This document shows positions 1 through 5,290 of a DNA stretch of 5,290 nt, piece after piece. The stretch is taken from NCBI GenBank assembly GCA_964528095.1, contig CAZGSG010000394.1:1-5290 (forward strand), in the 5' to 3' direction. Source of the DNA: CAZGSG01 sp964528095. Its GTDB lineage: Bacteria > Bacteroidota > Bacteroidia > Chitinophagales > Chitinophagaceae. The translations under genes were made by a program, and so were the position numbers. Position 1 is the first letter of the stretch. Each line of letters opens with the position of its first letter. The notes beneath the pieces are model-generated. The model worked only from the letters and a program-made list of their open reading frames with translations, was not told where the DNA came from and ran no database searches.

Positions 1-5
1 AATAA

Positions 6-162
6 AGAGCTAACAGAGCGTTTTCACTGACGTGAAAACAGCACCCTGATCAACGGGTTCTTTTTCACGTCAGTGAAAAATCTCCTTAGCTCATCCGTTC
101 ATACAACTAAAGAATAAACAAATAGCTCAGCTCTCCCTTAGCTCATTTTCTCTGTTAGCTCT
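6..162. repeat. 13-bp inverted repeat enclosing the 18-bp hairpin
   Basis: AGAGCTAACAGAG at 6-18 is the exact reverse complement of positions 150-162, so a 157-bp segment is bounded by perfect 13-bp inverted ends and contains the 21-79 hairpin. This resembles a small non-autonomous element with terminal inverted repeats. No target-site duplication is visible outside the ends, and the outer left flank is only five bases long in this window, so the mobile-element reading stays open. Confidence 0.5.
21..79. repeat. Perfect 18-bp inverted repeat (hairpin, possible terminator)
   Basis: TTTTCACTGACGTGAAAA at 21-38 is the exact reverse complement of positions 62-79, with 23 bases between them. Each arm is also a near-palindrome on its own: TTTTCAC and GTGAAAA flank a four-base centre, TGAC in the left arm and GTCA in the right. 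The spacer can form a further four-base-pair stem (ACCC 43-46 with GGGT 55-58). The element could form one long stem-loop or two small hairpins. A- and T-rich ends on both sides would suit a bidirectional terminator, but a protein-binding site or a mobile repeat fits equally well. Confidence 0.75.
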
Positions 163-264
163 GTGTGAAATCCCTTATATCTATTTTAAGCTTGCGGGAG
201 AATTATACAAATCCACCTGGTGAGGTTCAGTTCTATAGTAACAAAGATTTAATGAGCTAAGGAG
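82..264. repeat. CTCCTTAGCTCAT inverted repeat with an extra copy
   Basis: CTCCTTAGCTCAT at 82-94 is the exact reverse complement of 252-264. A third, direct copy with one extra C (CTCCCTTAGCTCAT) lies at 133-146. The core TTAGCTC is shared with the 150-162 and 6-18 repeats, giving five copies of the heptamer within about 255 bp on both strands (7-13, 86-92, 138-144, 155-161, 254-260). The pair crosses the 6/162 pair rather than nesting in it, so a single folded structure cannot use all of them at once. Confidence 0.6.
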
Positions 265-425
265 GGTTTGCACTTCGTGAAAATGATTGAAAGAGGTGAT
301 TTATTTATCGATTATGCCCGATTGCAATAACAGCATCGAACATTATGTCCAATGTAGCCTTTCGTGAAATCTCTCACTCCTAACCTGAACCCACATAAAT
401 TCAAACTACCTAACCCAGCCCTCTT

Positions 426-2105
426 TTACAAAGACACTCCCCTCTTCCAGGGAATAAAATCATCCTGTGCCAACTGCACTGCCTTTGGAATAATATAACC
501 GCTGGCAACTTTTATGCAGTATTCGAGGATCTCCTCTCCCATTTGTTCGATAGTTTTTTCACCGGAAATGATCGGGCCGGTATCGATATCGATGATATCC
601 TTCATCTTGCTGGCAAGTCTTGAATTAGTAGCGATTTTTATAGTAGGCGCTACCGGGTTACCCGTTGGGGTGCCGAGACCGGTGGTAAACAGGATGAGTG
701 TAGCACCCGATGCCGCCTTGCCCGTTGTTGCTTCCACATCATTGCCAGGTGTGCAGACAAGACTCAGTCCGGGTTCTGTAGCAAGCTCTGTATAGTCCAG
801 CACAGAAACAACAGGAGATGTGCCGCCTTTTCTTGCGGCCCCGGTTGATTTGATCGCGTCCGTTATCAACCCGTCTTTTATATTTCCCGGTGAAGGATTC
901 ATATGAAAACCTGACCCGACTTTATTGGCCAGTTCATCATATGATTGCATTAAATGAATAAATTTATTTGCTGCAGTTTCATCCACACATCGATCAATCA
1001 GGTCCTGCTCCGCGCCACAGAGCTCCGGGAATTCTGCCAGCAACACCTTCCCCCCAAGCGCTACCAGAAGATCAGAAGTATGCCCCACAGCAGGGTTAGC
1101 GGATATGCCACTGAATCCATCACTACCTCCACATTTCACCCCGATAGTCAGCTCACTCAATGGTGCAGGTTCGCGTTCCTGTTTATTGATCTCGGCAAGC
1201 CCGAGAAAAGACTGGCGCAACGCGTCTGCGATCAATTGTTCTTCGCTTTTTATTACCTGCTGTTCAAAAACATATAGCGGCCGGCTAAAAGATGGATTTC
1301 TTTTCTTCAGATCATCCAGGAAATATTGCACCTGCAAATGCTGGCAACCGAGACTCAATACCGTTACGCCACCAACATTGGGATGATCCGCATAGGCTGC
1401 AAGTAAGGCGCTGAGCGTTGCGGCATCCTGCCTGGTACCACCGCATCCACCCGTGTGATTTAAAAATTTGATCCCGTCGACATTGGCGAAATAACGTTCA
1501 CTCCTTGCAGAAGGGTCTGGATCGAGGCTAATGGAATGCACGTCCCCTCCTGCCTTGTAAGCCTGCAACATATCTTTTGTAAATCGTTTATACCGGTCGC
1601 TCACCGCATATCCTAATTCATTGCACAGCGCTTCTTTGATCACATCGAGATTACGGTTCTCACAAAATACCATGGGTATGAACAACCAGTAATTGGCTGT
1701 GCCTACACGGCCATTCTCTCTTTTATATCCATCAAATGTTTTATTGATAAACCTGGAGATGTCTGGCGGTTGCCAGTTATACTGTGTATGGCGATAACCA
1801 TATTTTCCCGCCGCGTGTTTGGTATTGGCGGTGGTCATGGCCTGCCCCCTGCTTATATCTTTTTGTACTTTTCCTACCAACACGCCATACATGATCACTT
1901 CATCGCCTGCATCCATATCCCTGATAAAGAATTTATGTTTGGCGCCCACATTCTCCTGCAGGTTAAAAGAGTGTTCTTTGTAAATGATAGGTGTTCCGGA
2001 AACAAGGTCTTTTAGCGCTACCAGCACATTATCTTTCGGATGGATCATTAAAAAAGGAGGGGCGGCCAATTCTGTCGTGTTACTATTTTTCATGTGGTCG
2101 AGCAT
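426..2105 (-). CDS. uxaA: Altronate dehydratase (UxaA family)
   Basis: This cytoplasmic enzyme is predicted to dehydrate D-altronate to 2-keto-3-deoxy-D-gluconate in galacturonate catabolism. The N-terminal part (about residues 16-103, starting FLMIHPKDNVLVALKDL) matches the SAF domain. The catalytic UxaA/galactarate dehydratase domain follows from about residue 124 (FDGYKRENGRVGTANYW). Hallmarks are HTGGCGGT (217-224), GCQ (253-255), CGGSDGFSGISANPAVG (325-341), EFPELCGAEQDL (358-369) and FTTGLGTPTGNPVAPTIKIATN (473-494, motif region). The family is metal dependent, usually iron. The chosen ATG at 2105 gives 559 residues. TTG at 2111 and ATG at 2093 (MKNSNTTEL) are alternatives, and none has a Shine-Dalgarno sequence. 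It is longer than E. coli UxaA (about 495), with extra sequence near the domain junction (about 90-125). A related sugar-acid substrate such as galactarate is possible, but the altronate assignment is favoured. It is divergent from the AraC gene. Confidence 0.9.
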   Translation of the reverse strand: MLDHMKNSNTTELAAPPFLMIHPKDNVLVALKDLVSGTPIIYKEHSFNLQENVGAKHKFFIRDMDAGDEVIMYGVLVGKVQKDISRGQAMTTANTKHAAGKYGYRHTQYNWQPPDISRFINKTFDGYKRENGRVGTANYWLFIPMVFCENRNLDVIKEALCNELGYAVSDRYKRFTKDMLQAYKAGGDVHSISLDPDPSARSERYFANVDGIKFLNHTGGCGGTRQDAATLSALLAAYADHPNVGGVTVLSLGCQHLQVQYFLDDLKKRNPSFSRPLYVFEQQVIKSEEQLIADALRQSFLGLAEINKQEREPAPLSELTIGVKCGGSDGFSGISANPAVGHTSDLLVALGGKVLLAEFPELCGAEQDLIDRCVDETAANKFIHLMQSYDELANKVGSGFHMNPSPGNIKDGLITDAIKSTGAARKGGTSPVVSVLDYTELATEPGLSLVCTPGNDVEATTGKAASGATLILFTTGLGTPTGNPVAPTIKIATNSRLASKMKDIIDIDTGPIISGEKTIEQMGEEILEYCIKVASGYIIPKAVQLAQDDFIPWKRGVSL

Positions 2106-2315
2106 AAGCAATTAATGGGTATTCAGGAGCTTGTTTAAAATATCGTCTGTCGTTAATCCCTGATAACAAATAAAGAAAGAATGCGGTAGCAAGCACTTTA
2201 TAAAATTGCCTTATCATTCAACAATCTTAGCATTTACCCGTCATTTTGGAATTGGTTTGGGCGTAAATACTGGGTTTTGACCGGGAACGATTGCGTACTT
2301 TTTTTAAAAGGCTAT

Positions 2316-2338
2316 AAATAGATAAGCTAAATTGGCAT
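2316..2338. promoter_or_regulatory. Operator-like direct repeat, copy 1
   Basis: This 23-bp site (core TAAGCTAAATTGGCAT) matches positions 2517-2539 at 21 of 23 bases in the same orientation. The two mismatches are A/T exchanges. It lies about 210 bp upstream of the uxaA start. AraC-family proteins bind long direct-repeat sites through two helix-turn-helix units, and the conserved blocks AAGCTAA and TTGGCAT could be the two half-sites. Binding is inferred. Confidence 0.55.
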
Positions 2339-2480
2339 AGCAAGAGCATATCTTACGCTTTTCAGGGTAATCATCCAGTTGCCGGAATGTCTTTCAAAAA
2401 GGCATTCAAAATTGGCAGCAATTCTTCTTTTTATCTCCTTCTAAATAATTCATGTTCATTCTGTTATACAGGTTTTCGTT

Positions 2481-2506
2481 TCCGAAATCGTTTGCGGAGC
2501 TTTTTT
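2481..2506 (+). terminator. Terminator-like hairpin in the intergenic region
   Basis: TCCGAAATCGTTTGCGGA (2481-2498) can fold as a short stem (TCCG with CGGA, an A-G mismatch, then AA with TT). It is followed by GC and a run of six T (2501-2506). The stem is weak, but the T-run is what an intrinsic terminator reading rightward would have. It sits about 100 bp before the AraC start and just before direct-repeat copy 2, so it could stop transcripts entering from the left or act as an attenuator. Confidence 0.3.
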
Positions 2507-2516
2507 ATTGCGGATA

Positions 2517-2539
2517 AAATAGTTAAGCTAATTTGGCAT
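2517..2539. promoter_or_regulatory. Operator-like direct repeat, copy 2
   Basis: The second copy (core TAAGCTAATTTGGCAT) ends 69 bases before the start codon of the AraC-type gene, a position suited to autoregulation. It begins 201 bp after copy 1, close to 19 helical turns at 10.5 bp per turn, so both copies would face the same side of the DNA. A further half-site, AAATTGGCA, occurs between them at 2409-2417. Confidence 0.55.
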
Positions 2540-2543
2540 CAAA

Positions 2544-2569
2544 TACCTGTTTTTATGTAATTACAGGTA
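2544..2569. repeat. 7-bp inverted repeat TACCTGT / ACAGGTA
   Basis: TACCTGT (2544-2550) and ACAGGTA (2563-2569) are exact reverse complements separated by 12 AT-rich bases. The element lies directly after direct-repeat copy 2 and before the tandem 12-mer. It could be a dimeric operator or a small hairpin in the leader of the AraC gene; nothing in the sequence decides between these. Confidence 0.4.
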
Positions 2570-2572
2570 AGG

Positions 2573-2596
2573 ATTGCTTAACGAATTGCTTAACGA
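2573..2596. repeat. Perfect tandem 12-mer (ATTGCTTAACGA twice)
   Basis: ATTGCTTAACGA occurs twice back to back at 2573-2584 and 2585-2596, ending 12 bases before the AraC start codon. The repeat occupies the place of the 5' leader and translation initiation region. It may be a recent slippage duplication or a paired binding site. Confidence 0.7.
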
Positions 2597-2608
2597 AAAA
2601 ACTGCTGT

Positions 2609-3493
2609 ATGCGCCCCCAATTATTAAAAGTATGTAAAGAGCCGCGCTACTCCTTTAGCGTGCGACAGGATCTTGTTCCTTACGTCAACAACCGGTGGCA
2701 TTACCACACCGAAGTAGAACTTATCCACTTCAAAAAAGGAGAAGGCACTCAATTTATCGGAGACAGTATTAAACGATTCAAGGCCGGTGACGTGGTTTTG
2801 GTCGGTGCGAACCTGCCTCATTACTGGAGATTCGACGATTCCTATTTTGACGAGGATAACAGCCAGACCGCGGATGTGCGTGTCGCTCATTTCTGTGAGA
2901 ATTTCTGGGGAAGTCAATTTCTCCAGTTACCTGAAAATGTTCATATCCGCTCAATTCTGGATAAGAGCAAAAGAGGTTTGCAGATCACCGGTAAAACCCG
3001 TCAAAAAGTAGCTGATTCGCTCGAAACGCTTTTACATGCGGATGATAAACACCGCATCCTTTACCTGATGGAAGCATTGAATACGATTGCGGATTGTAAA
3101 CAATTGACTACCCTTTCTTCGATCGGGTTTAAATACGACCTGGTAGAAAATGAAAAGGACCGGATCAATGCTATTTACGATTATAGCCTGAAGAATTTCA
3201 AACGCAGCATCCAGTTGGATGAAATTGCAAATGTTGCCAATATCAGTCCCAATTCTTTTTGCAGGTATTTTAAATCACGGACCAGGAAGACCTATTCACA
3301 GTTTCTTATTGAAATAAGAGTTGGCCATGCATGTAAATTGCTGATCGAAAATAACCTGAGCATCAAACAACTTTGTTATGAAAGCGGATTCAATAATTTC
3401 ACCAGCTTCCATAAGTACTTTAAACTGATCACCAGCAAGAGCCCGCTCACTTATCAGAAGGAATTTATGGGGCAGGCATTGGTAAACGCGTAA
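2609..3493 (+). CDS. AraC-family transcriptional regulator with N-terminal cupin domain
   Basis: This cytoplasmic DNA-binding regulator probably senses a sugar or sugar acid. Residues about 20-105 form a cupin-like ligand-binding domain, with HYHTEVELIHFKKGEG (31-46) and FKAGDVVLVGANLPHYW (57-73) as the typical strands and histidine positions. A linker of about 80 residues leads to the C-terminal AraC DNA-binding domain (about 190-286). Its first helix-turn-helix is LDEIANVANISPNSFCRYFK (203-222), and the second lies near 252-272, followed by the family signature region GFNNFTSFHKYFK and KSPLTYQKEF. The 294-residue length is normal for the family. The ATG at 2609 is preceded by an A-rich tract (GAAAAAACTGCTGT) rather than a Shine-Dalgarno sequence, as is usual in Bacteroidota. 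It diverges from uxaA, and the repeats at 2316 and 2517 are candidate binding sites. The inducer cannot be read from the sequence; a galacturonate-pathway compound is a guess from the neighbour. Confidence 0.92.
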   Translation: MRPQLLKVCKEPRYSFSVRQDLVPYVNNRWHYHTEVELIHFKKGEGTQFIGDSIKRFKAGDVVLVGANLPHYWRFDDSYFDEDNSQTADVRVAHFCENFWGSQFLQLPENVHIRSILDKSKRGLQITGKTRQKVADSLETLLHADDKHRILYLMEALNTIADCKQLTTLSSIGFKYDLVENEKDRINAIYDYSLKNFKRSIQLDEIANVANISPNSFCRYFKSRTRKTYSQFLIEIRVGHACKLLIENNLSIKQLCYESGFNNFTSFHKYFKLITSKSPLTYQKEFMGQALVNA

Positions 3494-3535
3494 TAATAGA
3501 GGTGTTCATTACCCTGCTTTATATCTAATAGAAAT

Positions 3536-3581
3536 TTTGAGCAGTTTTATGCCGGTCGGAACCTGCATAAAACTGCTCAAA
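3536..3581 (+). terminator. Strong stem-loop after the AraC-type gene (putative terminator)
   Basis: A perfect 17-bp stem pairs 3536-3552 (TTTGAGCAGTTTTATGC) with 3565-3581. After one C-T mismatch, a further GGT/ACC pairing closes a CGGA tetraloop. It starts 43 bases after the AraC stop codon. The descending arm is followed by CCTATTATTAC rather than a pure T-run, so classic intrinsic termination is likely but not textbook. It suggests the downstream galactosidase has its own promoter. Confidence 0.65.
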
Positions 3582-3695
3582 CCTATTATTACTTAAACCT
3601 TCCTATATGCTAAGATGACTGAACGATCAGACAACCCGTAAGTCGTCCGGCCTTTCTAATATTGTTCCTTTGCAGCATTCACTATTAAACTTCGT

Positions 3696-5290
3696 ATGAA
3701 AAAAAGCCTGCTCATCCCCTCTTTATTGTTCCTTGCAACATGCCTGTTCGCACAGTCTGAAAAAACGATTCTTCTTGAAACAAACAACACGAGCCTGGTA
3801 CTGACTGTAGGTAATAATCAACGGGTGCTACAATCTTATTTTGGTAAAAAACTACCGGCAGCAGACTATTTATCTTTAAAAGGAGGACGCGAAGTGTATC
3901 TTACTGCCGGCATGGAAAACCAATTTGAGCCGGCCATCCGTATGGTGCATGCAGACGGCAATCCTTCACTCGAGTTAGTGTATGTATCGCATACGACTAA
4001 TAAACAGGATAATAATGTAAGCACAACAGCTATCCGTTTGAAAGATCCGGTTTACCCGGTAGAAGTAATTCTCCATTATACCACCTATTATGCCGAGAAC
4101 CTGATCAAGAGCTGGACGGAGATCAGGCACCAGGAAAAAAAACCAGTGTTACTAAGCCAGTACGCTTCTTCCATGCTTCATTTTAATGCAGACAACTATT
4201 GGCTTACACAATTTCATGGCGACTGGGCGAGGGAAGTAAAAATGGAAGAGGAAAAACTGACCAATGGCATCAAAATGATCGAAAGTAAACTTGGAGCACG
4301 CACAAATTTTTACCAGACACAGACTTTTTTTGTGTCATTGAACAAACCTTCTACAGAAACCACCGGCGAAGTGCTGGCAGGTACGCTGGCATGGACAGGA
4401 AATTTCAATTATACATTTGAAGTGGATCAGCGAAATAGTCTTCGTGTTATTTCAGGTGTCAATAGTTACGCTTCTGAATATACATTACAACCCGGCGAAA
4501 CATTCACCACACCGGCATTTCTTTATACTTATTCCGTAAATGGCAAAGGAGAGGCCAGCCGCAATTTTCATAAATGGGCAAGAAATTATGGGATCGCCAA
4601 TGGCAATGGCCAGCGAATGGTTTTATTAAACAATTGGGAAGCTACACATACGGATTTTACGGAGAACAAACTGGTAGAATTATTTGATGAAGCAAAAAAG
4701 CTAGGCGTAGACCTGTTCCTCCTGGACGATGGTTGGTTTGGTAATAAATATCCAAGAAACGATGACAAGAATGGACTGGGCGACTGGCAGGAAGATAAAA
4801 AGAAACTACCCAGCGGCATCGGATACCTGGTGAGGGAAGCGGAAAAAAAAGGGATCAGGTTCGGCATCTGGCTCGAACCTGAAATGGTGAACCCGAAAAG
4901 CGAGCTTTACGAAAAACATCCGGACTGGATATTGAAACTGCCCAACAGGGCTGAAAATTATGGCCGCAATCAATTGGTACTTGATCTCAGTAATCCGAAA
5001 GTGCAGGATTTTATATTCTCCATAGTAGATGATATGATGACAAAGGACCCCGGACTTGCTTTCATCAAATGGGATTGTAATCGCAGCATGACCAACGCGT
5101 ATTCGCCTTATTTAAAAGAAAAACAATCCCATCTTTATATTGATTATACCAGGAGCCTTTATAAAATAATGGAAAGAATAAGGGCGAAATATCCCGACCT
5201 GCCCATTATGCTCTGTTCTGGCGGTGGTGGTCGTACCGATTATGGAGCACTGAAATATTTCACTGAATTCTGGCCCAGCGATAATACCGA
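3696..5290 (+). CDS. Exported alpha-galactosidase, GH36 family (3' end outside window)
   Basis: This enzyme is predicted to hydrolyse terminal alpha-1,6-galactose from raffinose-type sugars or galactomannan, by a retaining mechanism, outside the cytoplasm. The first 20 residues (MKKSLLIPSLLFLATCLFAQ) are a signal peptide, probably cut at FA-Q or AQ-SE. C16 is preceded by LAT, a poor lipobox. Residues about 25-290 form the N-terminal beta-sandwich of GH36. The (beta/alpha)8 barrel begins near MVLLNNWEA (308-316) and includes LDDGWF (343-348) and IWLEPEMVNP (391-400). It continues with IKWDCNR, whose D460 is the expected nucleophile, then CSGGGGR (507-513) and WPSDNT (526-531). The window ends inside the SDNTD motif, which holds the expected acid/base. 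The reading frame is open from 3696 for 531 full codons. Family members are about 700-730 residues, so roughly a quarter is missing. There is no Shine-Dalgarno sequence. It lies 202 bp after the AraC gene. Confidence 0.92.
   Translation, partial: MKKSLLIPSLLFLATCLFAQSEKTILLETNNTSLVLTVGNNQRVLQSYFGKKLPAADYLSLKGGREVYLTAGMENQFEPAIRMVHADGNPSLELVYVSHTTNKQDNNVSTTAIRLKDPVYPVEVILHYTTYYAENLIKSWTEIRHQEKKPVLLSQYASSMLHFNADNYWLTQFHGDWAREVKMEEEKLTNGIKMIESKLGARTNFYQTQTFFVSLNKPSTETTGEVLAGTLAWTGNFNYTFEVDQRNSLRVISGVNSYASEYTLQPGETFTTPAFLYTYSVNGKGEASRNFHKWARNYGIANGNGQRMVLLNNWEATHTDFTENKLVELFDEAKKLGVDLFLLDDGWFGNKYPRNDDKNGLGDWQEDKKKLPSGIGYLVREAEKKGIRFGIWLEPEMVNPKSELYEKHPDWILKLPNRAENYGRNQLVLDLSNPKVQDFIFSIVDDMMTKDPGLAFIKWDCNRSMTNAYSPYLKEKQSHLYIDYTRSLYKIMERIRAKYPDLPIMLCSGGGGRTDYGALKYFTEFWPSDNT

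Larger units (their letters stand above)
1..425. other. Gene-free, repeat-rich intergenic region
   Basis: I find no convincing coding region here. Positions 1-265 are dense in short inverted repeats: the 18-bp pair at 21-38/62-79, the 13-bp pair at 6-18/150-162, and the 13-bp pair at 82-94/252-264, listed separately. The word GTGAAA recurs at 32, 73, 165, 277 and 364. Positions 265-425 show no clear hairpin or gene; this stretch lies downstream of the altronate dehydratase stop codon and has no obvious terminator close to it. Whether a gene lies just left of position 1 cannot be seen. Confidence 0.7.
2106..2608. promoter_or_regulatory. Divergent promoter region between uxaA and araC-type gene
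   Basis: This roughly 500-bp AT-rich gap between divergently read genes must hold the promoters of both. It contains a two-copy 23-bp direct repeat, a hairpin followed by a T-run, an inverted repeat and a tandem 12-mer, all listed separately. I find no clean match on either strand to the Bacteroidota promoter pattern (TTG near -33 and TAnnTTTG near -7), so no transcription start is called. No gene is seen here. The gap is long for a simple divergent promoter, which fits looping or multi-site control. Confidence 0.65.

Noticed and set aside
1..265. CRISPR array
   Set aside because: The repeats are short, occur in both orientations and have irregular spacing, with no repeat-spacer periodicity.
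514..2015. Plus-strand open frames at 514-795, 954-1277, 1105-1386 and 1770-2015
   Set aside because: All lie opposite the altronate dehydratase coding region, show no recognisable domain, and are explained as shadows of that gene.
2167..2192. Possible minus-strand Bacteroidota promoter for uxaA (TTTATTTG at 2174-2167 with TTG at 2192-2190)
   Set aside because: The -7 element has a mismatch at a key position and the spacing of 15 is short, so this is no better than chance in AT-rich DNA.
2624..3011. Open frames at 2624-2917 (minus) and 2787-3011 (plus)
   Set aside because: Both lie inside the AraC-family gene in other frames and have no protein-like motifs.
3607..3616. 10-mer ATGCTAAGAT shared with the reverse strand at 2224-2233, hinting at a common regulator site for the galactosidase and uxaA
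   Set aside because: A single 10-base match between two intergenic regions of this size is not far from chance, and it shares only the GCTAA core with the 23-bp repeats.
3657..3672. Possible -7 elements for the galactosidase gene (TAATATTG at 3657-3664, TTCCTTTG at 3665-3672)
   Set aside because: Each has one mismatch to TAnnTTTG, and I found no matching TTG at the expected upstream distance.
4586..4867. Minus-strand open frame of 93 codons
   Set aside because: It lies opposite the conserved GH36 catalytic barrel, whose plus-strand frame carries clear family motifs.

Overview
The window looks like chromosomal DNA of a Bacteroidota bacterium, most likely of the Chitinophaga/Sphingobacteria type. 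The evidence is the protein style (a long altronate dehydratase, a cupin-type AraC regulator and an exported GH36 alpha-galactosidase), moderate GC content, long AT-rich intergenic regions, and start codons without Shine-Dalgarno sequences. This placement is an inference from sequence character; there is no rRNA or marker gene to confirm it.

Layout: positions 1-425 hold no gene but are rich in inverted repeats, including a perfect 18-bp inverted repeat whose arms are themselves near-palindromes, and several copies of a TTAGCTC/GAGCTAA word. Positions 426-2105 (minus strand) encode a UxaA-type altronate dehydratase. About 500 bp of divergent intergenic DNA follows (2106-2608). It carries a 23-bp direct repeat in two copies 201 bp apart, a terminator-like hairpin, a 7-bp inverted repeat and a perfect tandem 12-mer. 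Positions 2609-3493 (plus) encode an AraC-family regulator. A 202-bp gap with a very strong stem-loop separates it from a GH36 alpha-galactosidase (plus), which starts at 3696 and runs off the right edge at its SDNTD active-site motif.

Together the genes suggest a plant-polysaccharide or uronate utilisation locus. The alpha-galactosidase would release galactose outside the cytoplasm, UxaA would dehydrate altronate derived from galacturonate in the cytoplasm, and the divergently placed AraC protein is the obvious candidate regulator of uxaA and perhaps of itself. The link between the galactosidase and uronate catabolism is only by proximity. I see no clearly new multi-gene system. The most interesting signals are the operator-like direct repeat in the divergent region and the repeat cluster at the left end.
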